In this document: positions 8,566-16,581 of the stretch, one piece after another
Position numbering within the stretch: position 1 is the first letter of the stretch
Layout: each line of letters starts with the position of its first letter
Source: Leptofilum sp965223285
Lineage (GTDB): Bacteria; Chloroflexota; Anaerolineae; Promineifilales; Promineifilaceae
NCBI RefSeq assembly: GCF_965223285.1
Contig: NZ_OZ244997.1
Span: forward strand, 3,224,001-3,288,000
Length of the DNA stretch: 64,000 nt
Direction: 5' to 3'
Translations under genes and position numbers: made by a program
Notes under the pieces: model-generated
Database searches by the model: none
What the model was told of the DNA's origin: nothing
Seen by the model: the letters and a program-made list of their open reading frames with translations, nothing else

Positions 8566-9960
8566 ATGGCACAATCACCCAACATTCTCCTCTTTTTAAC
8601 CGACGACCATGCCCAATGGGCGATGCGCTGTGCCGGAAACCATGAACTTCGCACCCCCTCGTTCGATTATTTGGCCCAACATGGCACCTGGTTTGCCAAC
8701 GCCTTTACTCCCACACCTGTCTGCTCCCCGGCGCGGGCCTGCCTGCTCACGGGGAAGCTGGCCTCCCAGCACGGCATCCATGATTATCTAGCCACTGGTG
8801 ACCTCGAGGTGAACGACATTCATTGGCTGGCCGAAGAAACGACTTTAGCCCAGCTTTTTCAGGCAGCGGGCTACCAGACGGGGCAGTTTGGCAAGTGGCA
8901 CTTGGGGCAAGATGAACATCCCGCGCCCGGCTACGAAGAATGGTTCACGTTGGGACGGGACTACCCAATTCCGCATGAAGGGCCGTTTCGGTATGGGGTA
9001 AACGGCCGTTTCCAAACCCTCCCTGGCCGCATCAGCCACAACATCACCGAGCAGGCCGCGAACTTTTTGCGAGAGCGGGATGAGGAACGGCCGTTTTTTA
9101 TGACGATTGGCTACTATGCCACGCACAGCCCGTGGGAAGGGCAGTCAGAAAGATTGGCGGCTTCTTATCGAGGTTGTACCTTTACCGACGTGCCGCTAAA
9201 CGAGACATACCCCTTCGGCAGGCAAAATCTGGAGTCGCTCAATGAGACGCGCCACAATCCGCGCGAGGCGTTGGCCCAATATTACGCGGCGGTAACTGAG
9301 ATTGATACGGCCGTTGGTCGTCTGATTGACGAGCTTGAAGGCTTGGGGCAGCTAGACAACACAATCATCATCTACACCTCAGACCACGGTCTAAACTGTG
9401 GGCATCATGGCATTTGGGGCAAAGGCAACGGCACGCTGCCGCTCAACATGGTCGAAGAATCCATTCGTGTGCCGCTAATCTGGTACGATGGCCGTTCATC
9501 CACCCAAAACGCGACCCCGCTACCACAGCCTCGCACCGAATTCGTCGATCATCTAGACACCTTCCTCACAATATTAGACGTGGCAGGCATCACCCCACCG
9601 GACACGCAGTTTGTGGGTCGTAGCTACCAACCGCTGCTGCATAGCCAACCCATCCCCGACTGGCGAGCCGTGCAGTTTGGCGAATATGGCAACGTCCGCA
9701 TGATTCGCACCTCGCGTCACAAGCTGGTTTACCGCTCGCCGGATGGGCCACATGAGCTGTTCGATCTGGCCGCTGACCCCCGCGAAATGAAGAATCTGAT
9801 TGACCGCCCAGACATGCAGCCCATCGTACAAGCCCTCATTGGGCGGCTAGAAGCGTTCTTTACCAAAAATGAGGACCCCGCCAAAAGCGGACTGCGGGTG
9901 CGCGATCTGCCCCGCCACAACACAAGTGAAGCGTGGCGAACAGGAAAATCCGCAGATTAG
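8566..9960 (+). CDS. Type I sulfatase (formylglycine-dependent)
   Basis: 464-residue hydrolase of the alkaline-phosphatase superfamily that cleaves sulfate esters. Metal-binding Asp13-Asp14 occur in ILLFLTDDHAQ. The catalytic motif C-S-P-A-R has Cys53, the residue converted to formylglycine, and Arg57. The second metal site is in IIYTSDHGLNCGHHGIWGKG. No signal peptide is visible, so it appears cytoplasmic, and no formylglycine-generating enzyme is in the window. The start is the Met of MAQSPNILL; an earlier Met lies in a repeat. The last residues (KSAD and stop) are written by the left arm of the repeat at 9949. Substrate unknown; choline-sulfatase-like and glycan sulfatases are both possible. 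Confidence 0.85.
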   Translation: MAQSPNILLFLTDDHAQWAMRCAGNHELRTPSFDYLAQHGTWFANAFTPTPVCSPARACLLTGKLASQHGIHDYLATGDLEVNDIHWLAEETTLAQLFQAAGYQTGQFGKWHLGQDEHPAPGYEEWFTLGRDYPIPHEGPFRYGVNGRFQTLPGRISHNITEQAANFLRERDEERPFFMTIGYYATHSPWEGQSERLAASYRGCTFTDVPLNETYPFGRQNLESLNETRHNPREALAQYYAAVTEIDTAVGRLIDELEGLGQLDNTIIIYTSDHGLNCGHHGIWGKGNGTLPLNMVEESIRVPLIWYDGRSSTQNATPLPQPRTEFVDHLDTFLTILDVAGITPPDTQFVGRSYQPLLHSQPIPDWRAVQFGEYGNVRMIRTSRHKLVYRSPDGPHELFDLAADPREMKNLIDRPDMQPIVQALIGRLEAFFTKNEDPAKSGLRVRDLPRHNTSEAWRTGKSAD

Positions 9961-10018
9961 CGCAGATTTTGCAGACTATGTGCCTTTAATCTGTGTAATC
10001 GGTGAATTCTGCGGATAA
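9949..10018. repeat. Intergenic tandem-unit hairpin repeat (CGCAGATT type)
   Basis: The left arm ATCCGCAGATTAGCGCAGAT overlaps the end of the sulfatase gene and supplies its stop codon. The right arm ends in GAATTCTGCGGAT. Same family as 7018-7088. Confidence 0.75.
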
Positions 10019-10036
10019 ATATCATCGGAGGAAGAT

Positions 10037-10948
10037 ATGGCTGTTGTTGTTCTTGGCAGTATTAACATGGATTTGACAACTTACGTCCCGCGCCTGCCCG
10101 CGCCGGGCGAGACGCTGTTTGGCAGCAGCTTCATCACCGTACCGGGCGGCAAAGGATTCAACCAGGCGGTTGCCGCCGGACGGCTAGGTGCACCCACGCA
10201 ATTTATTGGCCGCGTGGGGGATGATGCCTTTGGCAAAGGTGTATTGGAACTGGTCGCCGACGAGCCAGTGGACATCAGCGGCATTTTGGTTGACCCAGAC
10301 AGCGGCACCGGGCTGGCGGTCATCAGCGTGGATGAGGCGGCAGAAAACGCCATCATCGTTATCTCTGGAGCCAACATGACCCACGACGGCCGTGAGGTCG
10401 CCCGCACCCGTGAAGCCCTGCAAAGTGCCAACGTACTGCTGCTGCAAATGGAAAGCCCGCTAGAAACATCGCTGGCAGCGGCCCAAGCGGCACAAGATAC
10501 CGGAGCAACAGTCATTTTTGATCCGGCACCCGCCAAGCCACTACCAGCAGAGGCGTACCAACTTTGCCACGTAATGACCCCTAACGAGCTAGAAACGGAA
10601 GTGCTGGTCGGTTTTCGCCCCGCCAACCAGACGGAGGCTGCCAAAGCGGCTGAGATTTTGCTGGAGCGTGGGGTGGATACGGCCGTTATCAAACTCGGTG
10701 CCCAAGGTGTCTACTATCAATCCGCTGCGGAAAGTGGCTTTGTGGAACCATTCACCGTCAACGCCATCGACACCGTGGCAGCGGGGGATGCGTTTAATGG
10801 CGGGTTGGCGGTGGCACTAGCGGAGGAACGGCCGTTGCCCGAAGCCATCCGCTGGGGCGCGGCTGCTGGCGCGCTGGCCACCACCAAGCCCGGTGCCAGC
10901 TCCGCCATGCCCACCCGTGCTGAACTGGAACAATTGCTCAAAAAATAA
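10037..10948 (+). CDS. rbsK: Ribokinase
   Basis: 303-residue PfkB-family sugar kinase that phosphorylates ribose with ATP to ribose-5-phosphate in the cytoplasm. The N-terminal signature GSINMDLTTYVPRLPAPGET and substrate loop VPGGKGFNQAVAAGRLG are present. The C-terminal signature NAIDTVAAGDAFNGG contains the catalytic base Asp251 and anion hole. A GGAGGA site 7 nt upstream fixes the start. It lies in the plus block with nucleoside hydrolase, whose ribose product it would use. Length and motifs are standard. A related nucleoside kinase activity is possible but the adjacent hydrolase favours ribokinase. Confidence 0.92.
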   Translation: MAVVVLGSINMDLTTYVPRLPAPGETLFGSSFITVPGGKGFNQAVAAGRLGAPTQFIGRVGDDAFGKGVLELVADEPVDISGILVDPDSGTGLAVISVDEAAENAIIVISGANMTHDGREVARTREALQSANVLLLQMESPLETSLAAAQAAQDTGATVIFDPAPAKPLPAEAYQLCHVMTPNELETEVLVGFRPANQTEAAKAAEILLERGVDTAVIKLGAQGVYYQSAAESGFVEPFTVNAIDTVAAGDAFNGGLAVALAEERPLPEAIRWGAAAGALATTKPGASSAMPTRAELEQLLKK

Positions 10949-10949
10949 T

Positions 10950-11024
10950 AGCCACGGATTTCGCGGATTATTTGGATTAAAAGGAGAAAAAATCCGCGTC
11001 AATCCGCGAAATCTGCGGCTAAAA
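10950..11024. repeat. Intergenic tandem-unit hairpin repeat (CGCGGATT type)
   Basis: Left arm GCCACGGATTTCGCGGATT and right arm AATCCGCGAAATCTGCGGC are nearly perfect complements. It occupies nearly the whole gap between ribokinase and the deaminase gene. Confidence 0.8.
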
Positions 11025-11035
11025 ATTTTTCACCC

Positions 11036-12349
11036 ATGAAAACATTGCTCAAAGCTGCCCAGGTTGTTTGTTTAGATGCCCAGGATATGATTTTTGAACC
11101 GGGCTATTTGCTGGTGGCAGACGGCCGTATCCACTCCATCACATCTTCACCCCCAGATGATTTTGCAGGAACGGCCGTTGATTTGGGCAACAAGCTCATC
11201 ATGCCAGGGCTGGTCAACGCCCACACCCACAGCCCGATGGTACTCTTTCGTGGCCTGGCCGAGGGGCATTCCCTGTTCAACTTTGAGGGCTGGTACAACA
11301 CCATTCGCATGGTGGAAGAGGTGATGACGCCAGAGATGATCCCGGCGGCTGTTCTGGTCTCCTGCGCCGAGATGATTCGCACCGGCACCACCACCTTTGC
11401 TGACCAATATTTTTGGATGGAGCAGATCGTCCCCGCCGTGCGCCAAAGCGGCCTGCGGGCAGCATTGGGCTACGGCGTGGTCGAGCTGGGCGAAGCCGAG
11501 GCCCGCCAGCGCGAACTAGCCGCCGCCACCCAATTCCTGCAATCTGTGGCGCACGACCCGCTGATTCAGGGTTGGGTGGGGCCACACGCCTTTTTTATAG
11601 ACAACAGCGAAGCGGCAATGGCCATCGAGCTAGATTTGGCGATGGCGTTCAACACCGGCTTTCACATTCACCTCAGCACCAGTGGCGAGGAGGACCGCTA
11701 CTGTTTGGAGAAGTACGGCCGTACCGCCATCCAGCAGCTCGCCAAAATGGGTATGCTTGAACATCCCATTTTGGCAGCCCATTGCCTCACTGTCCCGCCA
11801 GAAGATTATCCCCTGCTGGCCGATGTGCCCTTTACGGCCGTTATCAACCCCTCCTCGGCCATGCGCAACGCTGCCGGGGTGGCCGACGCCTGTGGTATGC
11901 TTGACGCAAGCATCAACCTCGCCCTCGGCACCGACAACGTGACCAACAACAACAGCTACGATATGTTCAAAGAGATGCAAATTGTGGGCAAGCTGATGGC
12001 CCTGCACCATCGCACGCCCAACGCCCTGCCCACCCGCACCATTTTGCACATGGCGACGCTTGGCGGGGCGCAGGCACTCGGTTTGGCAGATGAAATTGGC
12101 TCGCTGGAGCCGGGCAAACAGGCAGACCTCATCACTCTGGACCTGGACGAAATAGGGTGGACGCCCCGCAACGGGCAGGATGTGTACACCGCGCTCGTCT
12201 ATGGCATCTCTGGGATGCACGTCCGAGATGTGATGGTGGCGGGGAAGTGGTTGTTGAAAGACGGCCGTTTCCAAACCATCAACTATCCCCAGGCCAGTCA
12301 AGGCTTAGAACGTAGCTATCAACAACTCAGTGAAAAGCTGTCCAACTAA
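11036..12349 (+). CDS. Amidohydrolase, MTA/S-adenosylhomocysteine deaminase-like
   Basis: 437-residue metal-dependent hydrolase of the TrzN/MtaD/SsnA group, a TIM-barrel amidohydrolase. Metal ligands are in VNAHTHSPMVLFRGLAEG, in FHIHLSTSGEE, in AAHCLTVPPEDYPLL and in ALGTDNVTNNNSYDM. The C-terminal composite domain ends ADLITLDLDEIGWTPRN, close to the MTA/SAH deaminase pattern. These enzymes deaminate 5-methylthioadenosine, S-adenosylhomocysteine or adenosine to inosine-type products. In this locus it would feed the nucleoside hydrolase that follows after a short repeat-containing gap. Guanine- or cytosine-type deaminase activity is an alternative. The start ATG follows the repeat directly, with a weak ribosome-binding site. 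Confidence 0.82.
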   Translation: MKTLLKAAQVVCLDAQDMIFEPGYLLVADGRIHSITSSPPDDFAGTAVDLGNKLIMPGLVNAHTHSPMVLFRGLAEGHSLFNFEGWYNTIRMVEEVMTPEMIPAAVLVSCAEMIRTGTTTFADQYFWMEQIVPAVRQSGLRAALGYGVVELGEAEARQRELAAATQFLQSVAHDPLIQGWVGPHAFFIDNSEAAMAIELDLAMAFNTGFHIHLSTSGEEDRYCLEKYGRTAIQQLAKMGMLEHPILAAHCLTVPPEDYPLLADVPFTAVINPSSAMRNAAGVADACGMLDASINLALGTDNVTNNNSYDMFKEMQIVGKLMALHHRTPNALPTRTILHMATLGGAQALGLADEIGSLEPGKQADLITLDLDEIGWTPRNGQDVYTALVYGISGMHVRDVMVAGKWLLKDGRFQTINYPQASQGLERSYQQLSEKLSN

Positions 12350-12360
12350 TTTGGAAACCA

Positions 12361-12404
12361 ACAAACCTCTGCGCCTTCGCGCCTTTGCGTTAAAAATAGA
12401 ACAG
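12361..12404. repeat. Intergenic repeat (CCTCTGCG/CCTTTGCG type)
   Basis: Degenerate tandem copies of a CTCTGCG/CTTCGCG unit, the single-arm form of the CACAGAGG family seen at 18194-18264 and 27472-27560. It is followed by an AGGAG ribosome-binding site for the next gene. Confidence 0.55.
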
Positions 12405-12415
12405 GAGAACTGCTC

Positions 12416-13354
12416 ATGGAAAAACTAATCATCGACACAGACCCCGGCGTAGACGACGCCGAAGCCATCCTGATGGCCGCCGCTCACCCCAATGCCACCG
12501 TGGCTGCGCTTTTGGCCGTCGGCGGCAACGTTGGGCTAGAGCATACCGTTCGCAACAGCCTCGCCATCGTCGAAGTGATTGAGCAGGATGTGCCAGTTTA
12601 TGCTGGCTGTGACAAGCCACTGGTCATCTTCCAGGAAGATGCTGCCTTTGTGCATGGGCAAGACGGCCTGGGCGATGTGGGCTACGTACCCCAAACGCGC
12701 CAGGCAGAGGCGGAACACGCGGCCCTGGCTCTGCTGCGGATGGCCAACGAAGCCCCCGGCGAGTACACGCTCGTCGCCATCGGCCCCCTCACCAACGTTG
12801 CCGTCGCGCTTAAGCTAGACCCCACCCTGCCCGAAAAGCTAAAGCGATTTGTGGTGATGGGCGGCGCAGTCACGTCCCAGGGCAACACCAGCAATGTCTC
12901 CGCCGAGTTCAACATCTACCACGACCCGGAAGCAGCCCACGTGGTGTTTGAAGCGTGGGAAAATTACGGCGGGCTCATCGAATTAATTGATTGGGAAGCC
13001 ACAATGCGCCACGGCATCCCAGAAGAGGTTATCCAGCGATGGCACGCCCTGGACACGCCGCGATCTCGCTTTTACAAAGATATTTCGGCCAAGACGATGG
13101 AATTCATTCGCAAATTCATGGGGCGCACGATGATGTTTGGCGCGGATCCTCTGGCGATGGCTGTTGCTCTGGAGCCAGACATTGTAACCAAGGCGGAAGT
13201 GCGACATGTCTCTGTAGAGCTAACGGGCATGTACACACGCGGCCAAACCACCACGGATTGGGGGCAACGCAACGGCCGTACGCCCAACTGCAACATCATC
13301 CTGGAAGTAGATAGCGACCGCTTCTTCGCCCTCATGGAACAAGGGCTGAAATAA
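12416..13354 (+). CDS. Inosine-uridine-preferring nucleoside hydrolase
   Basis: 312-residue cytoplasmic enzyme that hydrolyses ribonucleosides to base and ribose. The calcium-binding, catalytic Asp cluster DTDPGVDDA is at about residues 6-14. The central VVMGGAVTSQGNTSNVSAEFNIYHDPEAA motif region supplies the active-site Asn and Asp, and FGADPLAMAVAL provides the conserved C-terminal Asp. AGGAG upstream supports the start. Its ribose product is the substrate of the ribokinase two genes upstream. Base preference cannot be set from sequence. Length is usual for the family and nothing is missing. Confidence 0.92.
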   Translation: MEKLIIDTDPGVDDAEAILMAAAHPNATVAALLAVGGNVGLEHTVRNSLAIVEVIEQDVPVYAGCDKPLVIFQEDAAFVHGQDGLGDVGYVPQTRQAEAEHAALALLRMANEAPGEYTLVAIGPLTNVAVALKLDPTLPEKLKRFVVMGGAVTSQGNTSNVSAEFNIYHDPEAAHVVFEAWENYGGLIELIDWEATMRHGIPEEVIQRWHALDTPRSRFYKDISAKTMEFIRKFMGRTMMFGADPLAMAVALEPDIVTKAEVRHVSVELTGMYTRGQTTTDWGQRNGRTPNCNIILEVDSDRFFALMEQGLK

Positions 13355-13355
13355 G

Positions 13356-13438
13356 CCGTGGATTTCACGGATTCAATGGATTTTTGTTATCTCATTTTCA
13401 AAAATCTACGTTAATCCGCGTAATCCGTGGCAAAAAAA
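13356..13438. repeat. Intergenic tandem-unit hairpin repeat (CACGGATT type)
   Basis: Left arm GCCGTGGATTTCACGGATT and right arm TTAATCCGCGTAATCCGTGG pair with few mismatches. It fills the gap between nucleoside hydrolase and the M20 gene. Confidence 0.8.
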
Positions 13439-13442
13439 TCTG

Positions 13443-14648
13443 ATGAACGATTTGCGGAAATTGGTTGGGAAACACGAAGAGCCACTGCTAACGTTTTTGC
13501 AGGATTTGGTGCGGCTAAAGTCGGTGAACGGCCGTCACAGTGAAAAAGCCGTGGCCGAACGCATCGTGGTTGAAGCCATCCAGCTGGGTTTGCCTGCCCA
13601 GCTCATTGCCAAAGAACCGCTGCGTCCCAATGCGCTGGTGCGGTGGGGCAGCGGAGCGCGTGGCTTTGCCCTGATCGGCCATCTGGATACTGTTGCCGCC
13701 GGGGATGTTAACCAGTGGACTTCGCCTCCGTTTAAGCCAGTATTGCGAGACGGCCGTCTCTACGGGCGCGGCACGGCAGACAACAAAGCAGGGCTGGCCA
13801 TCGGCCTCTACACCCTCGCGCTGCTGCGCGACCAAGGCCAGCTTGACCCAAATGAAGTCTCGCTCATCCTGGCTGGCGTCTCCGATGAGGAATCCGGGGC
13901 CAGCAGTGAGCTAGGCGTGCGCTACCTGCTGGATGAAGGGCATTTGCCCGTGCAGGGTGCAATCTACACCTACGCTAGCGACATCGTTTGCGTAGGGCAT
14001 CGCGGGTTGCTGCGGTTGGTGTTAGAAGCTCAGGGAACGGCCGTTCATTCTGGCAGCGATGAATGGAGCCGAGGCGAAGGCGGCGTCAACGCCGTTACCG
14101 GGCTAGCCGCCATTTTGCTCCAGCTAGAGCAACTTTCGCTACCTTATGAATCACATCCCGCCTTTGACCATCTTGGTTTTACCATCACCCCCGGCACGCT
14201 GTTCAATGGCGGCGAGTTTGAGAGTATGGTGCCAGCGAATGCAACGGCCGTTCTCGATTGCCGCCTCATGCCAGGCCAAGCACCAGAAGCGGTGCTGGCC
14301 GCTATTCAAACCATCATCGACGCAGAATGTGCCCAACGCCCCGGCCTGCACGTGGCCATCCAGGTGAAAAACCGCTTGCCTGCCGCCACTATCCCCGCCG
14401 AGCACCCGCTGGCCCAAATTGCTCAGCGGCATGCCGAGACAATTACGGGCAGAACCTGGCCCATTCGCGGCGCAGGCCCGGCCAACGAGGGTTACATGCT
14501 CATTCGGGCTGGCATTCCCACCCTGCCTGGCTTTGGCCCCACGGGTGGTAACGCCCACGCGCCGGATGAATGGGTGGCAGCGGATAGTTTGATGGAAACG
14601 GCCGTCATCTACGCCAACATCATCAAGGATTATCTAAAAATCATATAA
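13443..14648 (+). CDS. M20 family metallopeptidase/deacylase
   Basis: 401-residue zinc hydrolase of the M20 family (ArgE/DapE/LysK group). Motif one is ALIGHLDTVAAGDV with the metal His and catalytic Asp. Motif two is DGRLYGRGTADNKAGLAIG with the bridging Asp, and VSDEESGASSELGVRYL carries the general-base Glu pair. A dimerisation lid is centred on TPGTLFNGGEFESMVPANAT. The C-terminal part has GAGPANEGYM and ends with a HAPDEW motif that supplies a zinc His. It removes an acyl or aminoacyl group from an amine; LysW-lysine hydrolase-like and acetylornithine-deacetylase-like roles are both possible. It does not fit nucleoside catabolism in an obvious way. Confidence 0.85.
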   Translation: MNDLRKLVGKHEEPLLTFLQDLVRLKSVNGRHSEKAVAERIVVEAIQLGLPAQLIAKEPLRPNALVRWGSGARGFALIGHLDTVAAGDVNQWTSPPFKPVLRDGRLYGRGTADNKAGLAIGLYTLALLRDQGQLDPNEVSLILAGVSDEESGASSELGVRYLLDEGHLPVQGAIYTYASDIVCVGHRGLLRLVLEAQGTAVHSGSDEWSRGEGGVNAVTGLAAILLQLEQLSLPYESHPAFDHLGFTITPGTLFNGGEFESMVPANATAVLDCRLMPGQAPEAVLAAIQTIIDAECAQRPGLHVAIQVKNRLPAATIPAEHPLAQIAQRHAETITGRTWPIRGAGPANEGYMLIRAGIPTLPGFGPTGGNAHAPDEWVAADSLMETAVIYANIIKDYLKII

Positions 14649-14718
14649 TCCACAGATGACACAGATTTCACCAATCGACTAAAAATCTGTGTTAATCTGC
14701 GAAATCTGTGGCTAAATC
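14645..14718. repeat. Intergenic tandem-unit hairpin repeat (CACAGATT type)
   Basis: Left arm TAATCCACAGATGACACAGA and right arm TTAATCTGCGAAATCTGTGG pair imperfectly. It directly precedes an AGGAG site for the next gene. Confidence 0.75.
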
Positions 14719-14731
14719 TCAGGAGAAAACA

Positions 14732-15307
14732 ATGAGCAATTTACCCCGCGACCCCTGGCAAGATGTCACCACCTTCAACGGCTTCCCCGCCGATCACGTT
14801 ATCTCTGCCCTGCAAAAAGAAATCCGGCGCGGCAATTCCGAAAACGCCGCCCTGCTGGCCTACGAAATGGTGCTCACCAGCCCCGCCCTGGAAGATTATT
14901 TGTGGCAGCGACTGATGATCATTTCCGTGGAAGATATTGGCTTAGGCGACCCGCAAGCCCCGGTGCTGATCAACGCCCTGGTGCAGATGCTGGCTCGCTT
15001 TGACCGCAGCGTGGCCGAGCGCAAGCTGTTTGCCATCCACGCCGTGCGCTATTTGTGCGCGGCTCAAAAAGATCGCTCCAGCGACGAGATGATCAACTGG
15101 ATGATTCATGGCGTGGCCGCAGGCACGCTGCGCCCCACCATCCCCGACTACGCCCTGGACATGCACACGGGCGACGGCCAAAAGATGGGGCGCGGCAAAG
15201 CCCATTTCTGGGCTGAGGGAGCTAAAGTTGCCCCCGAACTGCCCAATCGGGACACAACCTACCGCGAATACATTACTAAACTGCTAAATGAAGGTGCTTG
15301 GGATTAA
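14732..15307 (+). CDS. Stand-alone RarA/MgsA C-terminal-domain-like protein
   Basis: 191-residue protein resembling the C-terminal (MgsA_C) part of the RarA/MgsA AAA+ ATPase without the ATPase. The match is by pattern: ISALQKEIRRGNSENAALLAY, LWQRLMIISVEDIGLG and a helix around VRYLCAAQKDRSSDEM resemble the RarA segments with ALxKSxRGSDxDAALYW, RRLxxxASEDIGLA and LAxAPKSNxxY. No Walker motifs are present. The start is the Met of MSNLPRDPW with AGGAG 7 nt upstream. In RarA this region mediates tetramerisation and DNA contact. It is last in the plus block and convergent with the glycosyltransferase (8-bp gap). Cellular role unknown. Confidence 0.72.
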   Translation: MSNLPRDPWQDVTTFNGFPADHVISALQKEIRRGNSENAALLAYEMVLTSPALEDYLWQRLMIISVEDIGLGDPQAPVLINALVQMLARFDRSVAERKLFAIHAVRYLCAAQKDRSSDEMINWMIHGVAAGTLRPTIPDYALDMHTGDGQKMGRGKAHFWAEGAKVAPELPNRDTTYREYITKLLNEGAWD

Positions 15308-15315
15308 AGATCATT

Positions 15316-16512
15316 TCAATCCGCGGAATCTATCGATTGATTTTTATAAGCGAGCCACAAGCGATCGGCTAACTTTTCCCAACTGAAATTTTCGGCGATG
15401 TGGGCTTTGGCTCCGGCGGCGAGCTGTGCCTGGTGCTCTGGGTTTTGCAAGATGTGAATAAGTTCATTCGCGATGCCCTCAATGTCGCCAGTGGGGAAGG
15501 TGGAACCGGTACGGCCGTTCACCACATATTGCCCCACCTGCCCCACCGCCTCGGCCACAACGGGGACGCCCACCGCCAGCATATCTGCTAACTTCACTGG
15601 GCATTTGGTGCGGTTGAGCAGCGTATCTTCCATCAGGTAGATGCCAACGTGGGCTTGGGCAAGCAAAGCAGGTAGCTGCTCAAGTTCCACCCAGCCCACA
15701 TCCTCAATGGCCTCCCAAATGCCCGCCGCCTCCGCCTGCTGCCGGAAGTTGGCCGCGTCTGCCTCGTACAGCCCCGCCCCCACCATGAGAATACGTAATT
15801 GCGGAACGGCCGTCTTCACCCCCCGTAAAATCTCAACCAGCCGTCCCGTCTCAAACTCAAACAGCCGACTGTACACCAACACCGTCGGCCTGCTGCTGAC
15901 TGAATACTGTTCACCGATTACTGATAACTGTACGCGAAGCGGTCGCGCAGCGACATTACTAATCCCCGACCCATTCGGCACATACACCACCCGCTCCGGC
16001 GGCACACCCATCCCCCAGGCCAGCGTTTGCAAGGCGCGGCTGGCGACGGTGAGGGCGTGGCAGTGGCACATTCCCCATTGCTCTTGCCAGGCAAAAAAGC
16101 GTTTTTGCAGCGGCGTGTAAGGTGCCAATTCATTCCAGCCGCCCCAGCCTTCCCAATCGTCGGTGTCCATGATGAGGCGCAATTTTGAACGATGAAACTG
16201 CCATAGCCACCACGCCACCAGGCCACTATATGCCTTTGGCTTGAAGCAATGCACCACATCCGGCTGCCAAGCCAAAATCTCGCGCACCATTCGCCGCGTA
16301 ATGCCCAAAATCCCACCAACCAGTGGCACGTAGCGCATCTCGACGCCATCTTCCTGCCAGCTTTTGTCGGCTTCCTCGGGGGTTTGCCAGGGAGGCATGA
16401 AGATTTTGACGGCATGGCCTTGCTGGGCAAACGACCGTGCCAGCCCCATGGCCCGGCTTGCCATCGTCTTGTTGGGGTGCAGGCCAAACGGCCCAACCAT
16501 CGCAATACGCAT
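15316..16512 (-). CDS. Glycosyltransferase family 4 protein
   Basis: 398-residue GT-B glycosyltransferase. The N-terminal domain starts MRIAMVGPFGLHPNKTMASR and carries PDVVHCFKPKAYSG. The C-terminal GT1 domain has TVLVYSRLFEFETGRLVEIL and the nucleotide-sugar region VKLADMLAVGVPVVAEAVGQ with a Glu of the EX7E-type site. The start is the Met of MRIAMVG; the upstream in-frame sequence is repeat. Between the two domains, 15896-15931 looks like a short intergenic repeat read in frame as LSVIGEQYSVS, enlarging the linker. The sugar and acceptor are unknown. It lies just downstream of an acyltransferase gene on the same strand, so a glycolipid role is possible. Confidence 0.85.
   Translation of the reverse strand: MRIAMVGPFGLHPNKTMASRAMGLARSFAQQGHAVKIFMPPWQTPEEADKSWQEDGVEMRYVPLVGGILGITRRMVREILAWQPDVVHCFKPKAYSGLVAWWLWQFHRSKLRLIMDTDDWEGWGGWNELAPYTPLQKRFFAWQEQWGMCHCHALTVASRALQTLAWGMGVPPERVVYVPNGSGISNVAARPLRVQLSVIGEQYSVSSRPTVLVYSRLFEFETGRLVEILRGVKTAVPQLRILMVGAGLYEADAANFRQQAEAAGIWEAIEDVGWVELEQLPALLAQAHVGIYLMEDTLLNRTKCPVKLADMLAVGVPVVAEAVGQVGQYVVNGRTGSTFPTGDIEGIANELIHILQNPEHQAQLAAGAKAHIAENFSWEKLADRLWLAYKNQSIDSAD
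15896..15931 (-). repeat. Intergenic-type repeat embedded in the glycosyltransferase gene
   Basis: The stretch contains ACTGAATACTGTTC and GATTACTGATAACTG, the same units that form the intergenic repeat at 32061-32140. It is read in frame in the interdomain linker of the glycosyltransferase and adds about 12 residues without breaking the gene. Confidence 0.65.
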
Positions 16513-16516
16513 TTTT

Positions 16517-16581
16517 GGGGAGATTGGAGATTGGAGATTTAGAAGGCTCGCAATCTCCAATCTCTAATCTCCAATCTCCTT
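16517..16581. repeat. Intergenic tandem-unit hairpin repeat (GGAGATT type)
   Basis: Three GGAGATT units in the left arm face four AATCTCC/AATCTCT units in the right arm. The right arm overlaps the 3' end of the acyltransferase gene and encodes its last residues EIGD and the stop. Same family as 39187-39231 and 61429-61494. Confidence 0.85.
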
